The notes beneath the pieces were generated by a model. It had not been told where the DNA came from, ran no database searches, and saw only the letters and a list, made by a program, of their open reading frames with translations. DNA of 64,000 nt from assembly GCA_963662155.1 (NCBI GenBank), contig OY759268.1, positions 10,152,435 to 10,216,434 of the forward strand, in the 5' to 3' direction. The position numbers were made by a program, and so were the translations under genes. This DNA is from Lamellibrachia columna (taxonomy: Eukaryota; Annelida; Polychaeta; Sabellida; Siboglinidae). Positions 38,330 through 51,300 of the stretch are shown piece by piece (the first letter of the stretch is position 1; every line of letters starts with the position of its first letter).

Positions 38330-38840
38330 ATAATAAGGGAGATAAACAAAACGTATCTAACTACATACCTATCCATCTTTTACCGCTAATTAGGACAGTT
38401 TTAGAGCAAATGATGTTTGACTCATTATATAACAGTAATGCGTAAAACCATTTCGGGCAGCCGACAGTATTTAACCTAGATTGCTATTTTGACCCATTTA
38501 TGAATCTATTGACAACCATAAACTAATTGATGCTGTTTATTTGGACTTCAGTAAAGCCTTTATTTCTGTGTGCCACCCACTGTTAATTCACAAGCTTAAA
38601 TCGTATGGATATTTTGGGTGACCCATACAATGGTTGCAGTCCTACCTTCTCAACAAAAAGCGTGGTACTCGAAGGCAAAGTATCTGACTGGAAGCCGTTG
38701 TTGTCCAGTGTACCACACGTTTCACAACATGATTACTGTTTTTGTTGTATAGTAATGATCGCATAAATTGTGTTGATTGGTGTGAAATATCTCTCCGAGC
38801 TGATGATTCCAAACTAGAGAAATTACGTCGATGACAGGTT
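38330..38840 (+). mobile_element. CR1-like LINE RT fragment
   Basis: Codons for KGDKQNVSNYIPIHLLPLI, then YLDFSKAFISVCHPLLIHKL, KSYGYFG, WLQSYLLNKKRGT and EISLRADDSKL follow the RT order through the catalytic box, with FADD decayed to RADD. Stops and frameshifts are frequent. Confidence 0.75.
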
Positions 38841-38939
38841 GTCAATTCGTGCTGAAGAGTGTGCTTCTGGTGTGAAAGAAAGTACAACAAATGAATACAA
38901 TAAAACAAATTAGTTATAAGGAAAATTGTGACACCCAAG

Positions 38940-39212
38940 AAGATTTGTTTGCAGATATATACCGAAGACACCCCAGAGGGTTGGAAAATTGGCACTATTG
39001 TCAAGCTTCAAAAGAGAGGCGATAGTTGGATTACGGTAACTGGGGGGGGGTAATATTGCTGCCCCTCGCAAGAAAAGTCTTCAGCAGGATCATCCTATAA
39101 CGCAGTTCAGCTGCAACTGAGAACACCATCCACCAGGACCAAGTTGGTTTCAGAAAAGGAAACAGCTGCGTTGAAAATGTGATATTTCGCAACCGATCAT
39201 CCGAGTCACGAG
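38940..39212 (+). mobile_element. Second LINE RT fragment, N-terminal RT region
   Basis: PEGWKIGTIVKLQKRGD, SRIIL-like codons and, in a shifted frame, DQVGFRKGNSCVENV match the start of the RT domain of an RTE-like element. It ends where the SINE begins. Confidence 0.65.
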
Positions 39213-39440
39213 GAAATCAAACTCCCCCAGTGTTGAGAGCCAGGTGTTTCTACCGAACGTACCGTGCCTGGTCCGGATGTTGAACCCAGAACTCAGCCAT
39301 GCGTAGCGGATAAACTAACCAGTGAACTACTGCGTAGCGGATATACTAACCAGTGAACTACTGCGTAGCGGATATACTAACCAGTGAACTACTGCGTAGC
39401 GGATATACTAACCAGTGAACTACTGCGCATCCTCAGTCAT
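39213..39440 (-). mobile_element. tRNA-derived SINE with quadruplicated A-box segment
   Basis: On the minus strand TAGTTCACTGG fits the Pol III A-box consensus (TRGYNNANNGG), and GGGTTCAACATCC about 40 bp further on resembles a B-box. After it comes a SINE-like body with AGAAACACCTGGCTCTCAAC. The A-box part lies in a 31-bp unit present four times (39300-39423). The element follows a LINE fragment. Confidence 0.6.
39300..39423. repeat. 31-bp minisatellite, four copies
   Basis: The unit TGCGTAGCGGATATACTAAC-CAGTGAACTAC occurs four times with a single A/T difference in the first copy. See the SINE entry. Confidence 0.97.
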
Positions 39441-39599
39441 CTAATTGTATGCTTATTTTTAAAAAGGTATAAAACTGCACACTATCACTTCAAATACGTA
39501 ATTATAAAACAAAATACACCTAAACAGCTTTGCCTCTAGTGATGATGGTGATTATGAAGATGATGATGAGTGTACGCATATGTTCGAGTAACGTTGAGG

Positions 39600-39802
39600 A
39601 CAATTGCACGATAAATATATACAGGCATACATGTATACATGCCAACATGCGCAAACGCTCACAAGCGCACATACACAAGGGCACACGTGCACACATGTAC
39701 ACATGATGCACACATGTATACATGCATATATGCATGCATATATACATACATACATACATACATAAATACATGCATACATACATACATACATATATACATA
39801 CA

Positions 39803-39836
<34 letters not shown>

Positions 39837-40117
39837 CAAACATACATGCACATATACATACAAACATACATATATACACACATACATGCATACAAATATA
39901 CAAACATACATACATATATACAAACATACATGCATACCTATATACAAACATACATATATACAAACCTACATGCATACATATATACATACATACATATATA
40001 CAACCATACATGCATACATATATACAAACATACATACATACATATATACAAACATACATATATACAAACATACATGCATACATATATACAAACATACATA
40101 TATACAAACATACATGT

Positions 40118-40188
<71 letters not shown>

Positions 40189-40310
40189 AACATATATATA
40201 TATATATATATATATACAAACATACATACATACATATGTACAAACATACATGCATACATATATACAAACATACATGCATACATAAATACATACTACATAA
40301 ACACATGCAT
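39600..40310. repeat. (ATAC)n-rich mosaic with higher-order repeats and (TA)n
   Basis: CATACATA runs are mixed with TATATACAAACATACATGC units recurring every 30-50 bp, and a TA tract lies at 40119-40185. Large open frames on both strands are artefacts of the periodicity. Confidence 0.95.
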
Positions 40311-40319
40311 ACATCGCCT

Positions 40320-41500
40320 TGCATATAACTGGACGAGACAACCCGATTAATTACTGGAGAATCCTTTGGAAGTAGGATTTAATGTGACACTGATGTAAAC
40401 ATGTTACTTAACAGAAACATGAGCTGTTTAGTTATCCACTGAAATGAAGATATGTCGCGGTAAGTATTCGTCAACGTAATTGCTCATAATACACATGCCG
40501 CGCGCCCGCATGCACGCACGCACATGCACGCACACACACGCACACACACGACATTGATGGGGTGATCTTAGCCACCACATTATGTTGTATTCAGGTAAAA
40601 CAAAATAGAATAGGTTATTATTACTTCCACGTGGTGAACTGTGTTCATCAGCTTCCGTTCTGGTCGACCTCACAAAACTCATAGATGATAGCGATGTGAA
40701 CGGCGAAGTAAAATTTAAACGCCTTCTCTGTTCGTGCTACAAGACAAAGTAGCCTGTTTGGTCAGCCTCCCTACCTTGCAGTATTAAGAGCCTGTAATGT
40801 TGATTGGCCAAAATAATGGTCAGTCATAATCTATGCAGAGTGATATCACTACGCTTCATTTAGGTGAGCAGCAATCGCAGTGGCATCAGACTTCGTTCTT
40901 TTCGCGAATCATTCCTCAATAAGCACTACCTGTTCAGTCGTCATTCGTTCACCCTGTTTGTGATGAATTCGTGGAACTGAAGGCTGACGACAGTTCATTC
41001 AAGTCACTGAAGTCGCATTGAGTCAAAGCAACAGATAATCGAATGTTTTTCTCTATACAAGTGTATATGTTTTGTTGCCGGAAGATCGACACAGAAATAT
41101 GTGTCATTGCGGATTGTACGTTTTGTGTGAGTCTATCGAAACACGTACACAGTTTTGACTGCTACTCGAAATTATGCATTACCCTTGAAGACATACCTAC
41201 TGTTGGTGGCGGATGGACTTGACGCGAACTTTCGAGTAATACACTGGCAGCTGATTAAAAAAGAGAAATGACTGGCACTGGTGCATTTTTCGTTGAGCGC
41301 ACACATTCATTTGCTAAAGAACTTGGAAAAACTCAATGTAAAAATACATTGTGCTTAGAACGGTTCCTGACTATATAGATTGATTTCAATCAAATGTATA
41401 TACTGATCAGTGAAGTGCTAAGGGGCACATCCGTGTCCCTGACTGTTGCAATAAAACGGGCGTCGACGTAGATACGTGCGGTTGATCAACTGCAAGCCGC
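40320..41500. other. Intergenic; upstream region of the GPCR pseudogene
   Basis: A CA/GCAC-rich patch lies at 40495-40550. The last kilobase precedes the GPCR start at 41505 and may contain its old promoter, but the CRE-bearing block seen upstream of 5485 and 30099 is not present. A TGATTGGCCA CCAAT-type box lies at 40800. Confidence 0.4.
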
Positions 41501-41504
41501 CAAT

Positions 41505-42555
41505 ATGGATTCAGTTAACACTTCGATCTGGACCAACGATTCACGATTTCTGCTGAATGTCTTAAATGACAATTTAGATTTGACGACGAACAACGCAACG
41601 CAACGCGTGGATTCTGCCAGCATTGCAATACTTATTGGGTGTGTGCTAGGTTTGCCAGGTAATCTTTCTGTGATTGCAGTATATATACTAAAAATTACAA
41701 CATCGACGAAAGTATATATATTTGCACTGGCCGTCACTGATTATGTTGTCTGCGTTTGCGTAATTGTTTTGTCATTTGGTTTCATGACAAAAGTGGTGTT
41801 TATCTATATCATAAGTATATCAGCTACCTACTCGATGGGTCTACTAGTGTTTATGTCGATCGAGCGTCTTACTGCGGTCAGACGTCCGCACTCGTTCAAC
41901 ATGGATCCATTGCGAGCGAAGAAAGCTGTAAGTATTGTTGTTGTACCGGCAACGATGGTCACTATAGTAAAAGAAGTAGCGATGCCTATGATATATAATC
42001 GGTTTGATGAAGTCTTCGAAATATGTGTTATCTTATCTAGCATTGATGACTTGCTACTTCATAATGGCGGCTACGCTATTGAAAAAGTTCAGAGCCTCTA
42101 GGATCCGAGTCGGAATCCTAAGCGCAACACTCTCACCACAACCGGGAACTTCAGGTATTCCCAAGAAGATGATACTGATGTCAACTATCGATTGCCCTGA
42201 ACGTTGCTGTATTTCAGGGCCTTCAAATATTTCCATCAGAGCTAAAGTAAATGTGCAGAGTGGTACAATGAAATTACCGCAAGTGACCGCTGCCACCAAG
42301 ATAACTGCGACACAAACCAAGACCTTAAACAATGTATGTTTGCTATTCATCATTACGGTCGTCTTCATAACCTTCTGGCTGCCATTGTGGTTGTACAAAA
42401 TGGGTGTTTCCATATCGGCAGACTTGAGGCGAATATTTAGTTTAAATTATGTTGTCAATCCTTTCATCTGCGGCGTCGCCAGCGTCATGTTCCATTAAGA
42501 CGTGCGACAGTTCTACCGCCAGACACGCGTCAAACTGTCCAGTTGTTGCCATTGA
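41505..42555 (+). pseudogene. Nearly complete rhodopsin-like GPCR with one frameshift and one stop
   Basis: From the ATG at 41505 the frame gives MDSVNTSIWTND, VLGLPGNLSVIAVYI (TM1), VYIFALAVTDYVVCVC (TM2), FMSIERLTAVRRPHSFN (TM3 end) and TM4. A frameshift near 42040 moves into TCYFIMAATLL (TM5), a loop 3 of about 75 residues, FITFWLPLWL (TM6) and NPFICGVAS (TM7). A TAA at 42496 then interrupts before DVRQFYRQTRVKLSSCCH and the natural stop at 42555. Loop 3 keeps one SGPSN unit of the repeat. TM6 has TFWLP, without the cysteine of the intact copies. Confidence 0.9.
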
Positions 42556-42559
42556 ACAT

Positions 42560-43201
42560 ATGCCTTGATGCATTGCATCCGATTAAAATTTCGTCTTCGT
42601 GTTCTCTTAATGTGTTTAAAACTGTTAAATAATTTTGTTACTGAGTGACACAATGAGGAGGTGTTACGATGTTCAGTCGTTGGCCAATTACATGAACTAA
42701 CAAAAATGCCCGTCCCCAGGACGGGATGACTTGGTAGTTCATAGGTGACTGTCATAATAGCAGTGTTTACCAAACGCCTCAGGCCAATATGCCGTCAAGT
42801 TCAAATTCAATTCAAGTTTTATTCTCTAATAACATACAATGGTGTATGATATAAATATACAACACCAAGATTGTTTAAGGGAACGTCAAACATATTACAA
42901 GAAACAACTTCGTCACGTAAGTGATGCAATACTCGTTGCATGTTCGAAATGTTGATGGTCGCGTGAATTTAGACCCATGGATATTTGTGTTGGATGTAGA
43001 ATACTAGAATATTTTTTATTGTATACAGGTCCTCGGTTTGCGACCTCGAGCCAATACGTGTGTGCGTGCTTTCTACAATAATTAACATAAACCGCCCAGA
43101 TTGTGCTATGGATTCGCCGCGCGCGCATGTGGTTTCTGCGATTGTTAGAAGTTAACGTTTTACGTAGCGAACATGTTATTTACTAGTTGAACTCAAATAA
43201 A

Positions 43202-43204
<3 letters not shown>
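42560..43204. other. Intergenic, nothing recognised
   Basis: A TCAATTCAAGTTTTATTCTC stretch at 42805 resembles a retroelement tail, but no coding part was found. Confidence 0.4.
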
Positions 43205-43244
<40 letters not shown>

Positions 43245-43262
43245 CATGTATGTATGTGTGTG
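43205..43262. repeat. (A)n(TA)n(CATG/GTAT) microsatellite
   Basis: Short A and TA runs followed by ATGTATGTGTGTG. Confidence 0.9.
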
Positions 43263-43364
43263 TAGAATATATGTAGACTATTATCTGAGTATCGGTCAAC
43301 GGCGATTGACATTTTATGACATTATAAAACAACACTACGACATATATTCCTTCGGAATAACACT

Positions 43365-44110
43365 CACAACACCAAACCTGCAACCAATGTTATTAATGCT
43401 ATTATGCAAAATTCAAAGTAACCAGTTTGCAAAGATATATAGACGTACTTTAGCACACCTTCACCTTTACTTTCATCCTTTGACCAGAATGGTCGTAGAA
43501 GTGCCATTTCCATTTATAATTTGCTAGCGTTATCTGCTGTGCGTATAATGATCTGCATGCATTTCGTGGTCCATTCATATATATTATCCAGTACATACTT
43601 TAGCAAAACATGCATATATGGGTAGTAGCAATAATAGTTAACTAATATGACAACATACTTAATGAAAGGCTAACACTAAACAAAACATAAAGTTTCCCAA
43701 ATCTCATTCAAGTAAACGTTATAGTTCTGCCTTATTTTGACATGCATACACTCGTCATTCAGTGAACTGATCGTTCCTTACACGTTATGAATTCGTCCAT
43801 TGTCCAAGTGCTGCATCAGCGGTAACAAACGGACAGTATGACGCGTGTCTGGCGGTTGAACTGTGGCACGTCTTACAGGTGCATGGCGCTGGCGACGGCT
43901 TAGGTGGACGGATTGCAATTACATTAGTTGTCATGTAATCAATAGACTATTCGCTATCCATGCTCACACTTCAATTAGTATGATGCAGTTAACGCACGGA
44001 CAGGGAACACGTATCACGGCGTCTACAGAAAGAATCAATAGATTTCTTAGAACATAGTGTAATTCATCACGCCCAAAAACAACAAATAATCAGTGGAAAT
44101 ACACTGTATC
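43365..44110 (-). pseudogene. Duplicated GPCR 3' flank with tail fragment at 43815-43912
   Basis: Matches 33600-33955 and 15570-15980. The minus strand of 43815-43912 encodes the TM7-helix 8 end of the receptor family (GCGTGTCTGGCGGTTGAACT on plus). Nothing upstream of TM7 is present. Confidence 0.75.
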
Positions 44111-44114
44111 CGCG

Positions 44115-44995
44115 GATCCGGTCTCATAATCGCGCATTTCGTCTAAAATTAATTTCCATTCTAAAAGTGCTGTTGTAACAGGTGTTTCAACATGAAGGTT
44201 GTTTTTGAATTGTGATTCTTCGAAATGATTCTCACATATGTGATAATTCTTGTAGAGATGATCCGGTGTGAATGAACGAATATATTCACCCCTTGTATTA
44301 TGCGCCTAGTTTGACATCTGCAAACTGTCACTACATATAATTATAATATATATAGCTAAATATGTGAATTACTAGAATATCCGTATATCATTTCTTCTGT
44401 AGCATAAATTTCTATCTAGGCCTATTCTGACTGAACTTGATGATACATCACAAATTAAAATTGTGCTTCATGTTAGGCAAATACACATAAAGAAACCAAT
44501 TAATAATGTATAATTTTAATCAACACTTTTCATTAGATGGAAATAGTCAGGGAATTAACTGGATTAAAGACATACAGTATGTGTGCATTGTGTAGTTCAC
44601 ATATTTTTTGCAGCTGTTTTATGAATTAATTAATAAAGACATATTTCTACCTTTGCACATCATTGGGGAATCAGAACATGGACATATTGCTGTTGTAATG
44701 TGCATTGTGACAGGCTATCAAAAGTCAAATCTATACACCTTTCTTTCGTGGAATAACTACTAGCTGCTACTACTACTACTACTATAACTGGTACTATTAC
44801 TACCACTACTACGTTTACTAAAATTACTTGTGTGATGTTCATGTGTGATGTTCATTTGATCCTAGCTTGTGTCGCTTACATCAGTAAGAAATAAACCTTA
44901 CTGGCGTGAAAAACAAGAGGAAAGTTTTAGTGTTTGGCCGTTTGATAACGTTTAGGTTTATATGTCACACAAATACGAAAATTTTCATTTGAGGT
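44115..44995. other. Intergenic, nothing recognised
   Basis: Contains a short (CTA)n tract at 44765-44820. No gene found. Confidence 0.45.
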
Positions 44996-44996
44996 A

Positions 44997-44999
<3 letters not shown>

Positions 45000-45086
<87 letters not shown>

Positions 45087-45149
45087 CACATTAATATTAA
45101 ACATTACGTTATTACAAAATACAAATAAGTAAAACAATAAATAGGTTTA

Positions 45150-45234
<85 letters not shown>
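45000..45234. repeat. Two (TA)n microsatellites
   Basis: TA tracts at 45000-45081 and 45151-45234, separated by about 70 bp of AT-rich DNA. Confidence 0.97.
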
Positions 45235-45987
<753 letters not shown>

Positions 45988-45989
45988 AT

Positions 45990-46800
45990 GCGTGTTATTA
46001 TTAGCTACAACTACCGCAAAGGTTGTTTGGTCAGGGCCAAAGGTTGAATGTAATGATTTTGTTATATATGAGCTGGATGGAAAACCGCGGAAAAAGCTAA
46101 ACGTGTCATTGCGAAATCTCACGACCAACCAATAAGTTTACGGCTCCTCCCACATCTTCTTCCAGCAGGTCATGTGATGCTCTATGACGAAGTAGCGAAG
46201 AAAGTCCTGCTCTGCAAAACGGAGTGCAGTTTACATACATCCCAGACACCCTAACAGATACATTGAAACACTTAGATTACAAGTAATAACTGAAACATGA
46301 CTAATTTAAATAATCAGCTTATACCTTTGTATGTAAGATTGAATATGTCAAGAAGGCGGGGTGCCTAAAATGAGTGATGTATTTAATTTGGTCTTCGAAA
46401 TGCCTTAATGAAGACAATGGAGCGGATTTGTTTTCGCGTTAGTTTGACATTCACGCTATAATGTTCGGCAGTGGCATTTTGTGGGTAGCGTACGATTCAA
46501 CTGCGTTGCATTAATCGTGTATGAACACATTTCTACGTTGTCACTCTTACACATTAAACAACAAATATTTCTGGATCAACAGTTTATTAAATTCCACAAG
46601 AAACAAAACGCAACATCTTGCTAATCACCTTAACATATTTACATATAAATAACTTTGACTTAGACAGAAGAGTACATTGGTTGCATTCTCTTCCTGTCTA
46701 GATAACATATTTTGTAGAATGCGAAGTGGTTGACCAGAAATATCAATAAGGTAGTATTATTAACAAATTCGTCTTTTCATAGTATAGCAGTCAAGCAAAT
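45990..46800. other. Intergenic, nothing recognised
   Basis: A CCAAT motif and a GCTCCTCCCAC box at 46125-46155 look promoter-like, but no gene follows. Confidence 0.4.
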
Positions 46801-46802
46801 GT

Positions 46803-47760
46803 GACCTCACCTCACCTCACCTATCCTTTTTGGACCCAGTGGCCCATAAGGCCGCAGTGCATCTCCTCCAGCTCGCTCTGTCAGCTGCTACACGTCTGGC
46901 TTCGTTCCAGCTGTTCTACCCCAGTATGCATCTTTCATTTTCAATAGTTGATCGCCATGTTGTCTTTGGTCGACCAAACTTTCTTCTACCTTCAGGCGTA
47001 CAGGTCAATGCCGTCTCACATTTGCTGTTATTGTCCATTCGTAGGATATGTCCTACACACTTCCATCTCCTTAACTTGACCTCGGTGCTTATTGTCTTCA
47101 AATTTGTTTTTGCAAGAATATATCGATTTGATACAACGTATGGCCATCGAATATGTAGGATTCGTCTTAAGCACTTCAAAAAACATATATTTAACTTTCT
47201 GTTGTCTCCTTCGTTTGTTTTCCATGTTTCACTTCCATACAACAACACTTGTTTAACGAGTGTGTTAAAAAAAACCTCAATTTATATATCAATGTGTATA
47301 TATTTGAACTCCATATTTGCTTTAGTTTCATGAAGGATACCATAGCTTTACGAATTATGTTAACAATGTCATCACCGCCTCCTCCTTGCTTACTGACATT
47401 AGCACCCAGGTAGTTAGATTTGTCCACTTCCTTTAGCTCTTGATCATCGATTAGTATTCTGTTTTCGCACTTGCTGTTTATCCTCAATATTTGAATGTTC
47501 TTTTTATTTATTCTTAGTCATGTCCTTGCTGCAAATTGATAATTGCTAATTGATTCAGTTGTCTTGTCTTTGTTTTGCATGTGAGTATAGCATGATGACA
47601 TGAGTACTATGTCGTCGGCAAAGTCCAGGTCCTCTAGTTTTGATGTGAAGTTCCATCTTATCCCTGTTTTGTTTTGTGCTGTTGTGTTTCTCATTATCCA
47701 GCCCACTACTATCAAGAAGCAGCGTTCCAGTTGTAAACAATGGATTAACAAGTTTAAACA
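46803..47760 (-). mobile_element. RTE-like LINE, 5'-truncated, with (GTGAG)n tail
   Basis: Minus-strand frames encode LDFADDIVLMSS (47640), ELKEVDKSNYLGANVSKQGG, MLLYGSETWK with CLRRILHIRWP and WKCVGHILRM with GRRKFGRPKTTWRS, the RT catalytic box and the conserved C-terminal region of RTE-type elements. The 3' end, after CACTGGGTCCAAAAAGGATA, finishes in three to four GTGAG units at 46803-46822. Endonuclease and early RT are missing. Frameshifts separate the parts. Confidence 0.85.
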
Positions 47761-47819
47761 GGTGGGTTATTCATTTACAGCAAAATGTTATATTTTCTAC
47801 ACATATAATATGTTATTCG

Positions 47820-48009
<190 letters not shown>

Positions 48010-48485
48010 TACATCACGATCTTAATTTATCTCAGGGAGCATTAGAAAAACTAACTGACATTAAGACAACACGACGCCATTATTGTATTCATAAAACACA
48101 AATGCGTATAATTTAAGCAAGATACGCAACATATCAGCATGTTTAATGTACAAATAATTAAGACAACTCTTTTTCCGAAGTTAGTTCTTGCATGTAATCA
48201 ATGTACTTTTTGCACAATGTGAATACATGTGGGATCACAACGAAAAAGGCCATAAGTAAGCATTTTACAGTTGTTTATATTACCTGCGATGTACAAATAA
48301 AAGCTAGAATTAAACAGTGTTAGCACATTCTCACAAAATATACTCAATTTCACCAAGTGATATTACTAAGAAAGAAAACATTTCACAAATCGGCTGTGGG
48401 TGAAATTCAGAGTTATGTTTTATTTCAGCATCCGATTTATCAAGTGAATCGATCGTTAGAATCACGTTATGGATCCATTGTCCAA
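48010..48485. other. Intergenic, nothing recognised
   Basis: No gene seen; it is the downstream flank of the following GPCR tail fragment. Confidence 0.45.
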
Positions 48486-48489
48486 TAGT

Positions 48490-48605
48490 TCGAATGTGCA
48501 GACGTTTAGTGGTAACAAGTGAAACGTTTGTGCTGGTAGAATTGTTGTCTTCCCGGAATATATCGCAGACGAGGCCGTAGACGAACGGATATGACAATAC
48601 AGTTT
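48490..48605 (-). pseudogene. Extra GPCR tail fragment (TM7-helix 8)
   Basis: Minus-strand codons SYPFVYGLVCDIFREDN align with the NPFIYGVASAIFRKDV segment; the Asn of NPxxY is lost. It lies just downstream of a second, separate tail belonging to the next pseudogene. Confidence 0.7.
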
Positions 48606-48642
48606 AAGCTAAATTATTCTTCCAAAATGTGTGGGTGTATAC

Positions 48643-49235
48643 TCAGTGGCAATAAGAAGGTAGCTTCACGCGCGCCTGTTTGTATTATTGTAGAACATCT
48701 TCAGGGAAAACAAGACATGCCGCAGATGAAAGGATTGACGACAGAGTTTGTTATCATTGATTGTCAAACTGCCGCCGATATGTAAACGTAAACAAATTTC
48801 ATCAACCATATCGTCACCCAACAAGCTTTGAAGACTATCGTGACAATGAATATCATCAACATATTTTTAAAAAACCCTTAAAAGCTTGGTTCGTTATTAT
48901 TTTGTTTATCGCTGCAACCACAACAATGATAATTATAATTATACTTCTTCGCTCTTTGTGGTTCCATACTGAACGAGTGCGGATGCTTAACAGCAACAAG
49001 ACGCTTGATCGATACAAACACCAGAAGAAACATAAAAAATGTAATTGATGTATAGATAATTGAAGAAAATGCTAACTTTGTCGCGAGGTTAGTAACGCCA
49101 AGGAACAATACAAAAAAGCCAGACACAGACAGTTGATGTTGTAATCTTTCGGACATAAACCGCAATTACAAGTAAATTACCAGGCAACCCAAGCGCACAC
49201 AGAAGAATTATGGCAATGTTAGACGATTCCCTTCC
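48643..49235 (-). pseudogene. Rhodopsin-like GPCR, internally deleted
   Basis: Read from 49235 down: ALGLPGNLLVIAVYVRKI (TM1), then FMFLLVFVSIKRLVAVKHPHSFSMEPQRAKK (TM3-loop 2, 49040-48940), then VVNPFICGM (TM7, about 48750) and PEDVLQ-YKQARVKL to a stop at 48643. TM2, and TM4 to TM6 with loop 3, are missing and several frameshifts occur. It clearly belongs to the same family. Confidence 0.8.
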
Positions 49236-49369
49236 ATGTATCGTGTTGTTTTGTGATGCTCCTGATTATTTATATACTAACTTAAATTTTAATTTATGCA
49301 AAACAGTATCAGTATTTATTCATTCGCAATGTAAATGTAACCCTTTGTTGAAATTGGCCATTCAAGTGC

Positions 49370-50740
49370 AATTAAACATGTCCAAATATTAAATCAGGCT
49401 TACATATATTTTAAATGCATTTTGAGGGTGAACATGTGTTATGTTATATAATTTATTCCAAGTATTTTGGTGTGGCGAACTCAAACTACTTCGGAGTTTT
49501 ACAGGTGCATTGCTAATTGGCCAAGTTTATTGTGTAATAGTTGAGCGGTTGAACAATTATCGCGCTCGTAAACAATGAATTTCAAAGCAAAATTTACAAA
49601 CAATAATAATATAACCATAAGACTGAATAAATATCATTGGACTCTCGATAAACCAGTGGCTTCCTTATCCACTTGCCATATGGAGTTGCTTTTAATGACA
49701 ATCTTGTATTTGTTTAATTCTTCAACGCTTCGTGACACCGACAGTTATACATGATTAAGACTGTTTGGGCAGAACATTGTCATTCCCATCGCATGGCCCT
49801 ACCGAAATTTCACTTGGCAGTGCAAGGAAGCATAAGCTCTTGTAGTGGTTGATTTTTGTTACATGCATCGCCGGGTAATTCGATATGATGTAATTTGTGA
49901 CTCAGTATGTATGTTATATCCAATCGTCGCGTGTATTGGGCTGCAATTTAGTAGGCGTGCCCGGGGTCCGCTGTGATGCTGTACACATTTCGCTGGGTAC
50001 GTACCCGTTTGACGTACAAATTACGAAAATCTGAACAACATAGCATGAAACATTGTTAGCAACGGTAAGCGTTTTCGTGCTCTACGATTGCTACTTGATC
50101 TAAGTCAATCGTTCGCCGAACGCTTCGTGAAACCTGCAGTTGTATATTATGTTGGGGGCGTTGCCTGTACCATTGGAATTTCCCTACCAACCCTTGACGA
50201 GGTTACTTGACATGCGCAGTCGCAGTGGCTGCCGTTCTGCCGTGTATCGCCGGGCAACAAGGCTAGGGCACAATAAAGAGGTAGCACGAGCCGGGATGGT
50301 ATTATATGATTCTATGTGTACGAATCGATATCCAATAGCGTACTGTGATGATTGATTATCAATCACTATTGAATACTTGAAATTGTTAACAGACTGGATA
50401 TTGTTAATATCTGTGTTTTTCACGATGCTACGCTCAGGTTCCTGGTGGTTTGGCACAATTGACATTTTCTTTATTGCACTTCTCCAATGACTTGCGTATA
50501 CTGTATTGTACTGTGCAACACTGCACTGCATTGCACTGCATTGTTCTGCGTCAATTTGCAGTTCACTGCGCAGCACTGTTTTGCAACATATTGTGTTGTA
50601 TTGTATTGTACTGTTTAGTTCTGCTTTGTGCTGTATTGTGCCGTATTTACTGCACATTACTGCATTGTGCACTATTGTACCGTATTGTATTATACTATAT
50701 TGTATTATATTGTACTGTAATGCATTGTATGGGTTGCCGC
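49370..50740. repeat. Segmental duplication, left copy (partner 52030-53390)
   Basis: Both copies share, in order, TTCAAGTGCAAT, GGAGTTTTACAGGTGCATTG, a LINE 3'UTR stub (CCAGTGGCTTCCTTATCCAC at about 49660), GCAACGGTA-type sequence, a GACATTTTCT block and a pentamer array. No gene recognised in this copy. Confidence 0.75.
50490..50735. repeat. Degenerate 5-bp satellite (YTGYA)n
   Basis: Runs of CTGCA, TTGCA, CTGTA and TTGTA in phase over about 240 bp. The partner duplication has the same kind of array at 53150-53385. Confidence 0.85.
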
Positions 50741-50764
50741 AGATGGCTGTGCTCGGGGAAAGAC

Positions 50765-51300
50765 AAAGCTTATTCTACATCTGTGTAAAGCAATAGTTAG
50801 ACCTCATTTATAATTCTGTATACCCAACGTGGAGACCATATCGTAAAAAGGATATTGATGTGCTTGAACGCATACAGAGGAGAGCAACTACATTTGTTTT
50901 GTCAGTTATTGTAGTTATGAAGAAAGCCTGAAAGAATGTGGTTTAACAACCCTAGAGACAAGGACGTTAAGAGGAAATAAGATTCACGTTTGTTTTAAGA
51001 TATTTAATGGATATGAAAATATTGATATACATATGTTTTTTTTTACTCAAGAACGATAGTAGAACTAGAGGACATGAGAACATTTTAGTAAAGGATCAGT
51101 GTAGATTGGATATCATTAAGTACTCGTTCTCACACAGATCAATAAACGAGTGAAACCAATTGTCTACTGATTGTTTAACTGCAAGCATCGTGAATGTGGT
51201 TAAAACAAGTTAGACGCATATCTCAAGAGGGAGTGTTACACGTAGGTGAACATTGTTGAAATATCGATAAGCCAATGGCTTCCTCGTCACCTTACCATCT
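50765..51300 (+). mobile_element. CR1/Jockey-like LINE 3' end, degraded
   Basis: KAIVRPHL-like codons, YPTWRPYRKKDID, LERIQRRAT, the CGLTTLETR region, SRTRGHE, CRLDI and the closing NVVKTS, followed by the 3'UTR (GGCTTCCTCGTCACC). Same family as 23344-24720. Confidence 0.8.

Noticed and set aside
39520..40350. 273-codon and other long frames rich in MYVCIY or HTYIHT
   Set aside because: Produced by the (ATAC)n/(GTAT)n mosaic; they occur on both strands and in several frames.
50450..50796. Cysteine-rich open frames at 50450-50788 and 50506-50796
   Set aside because: They arise from a pentamer satellite lacking stops in several frames.
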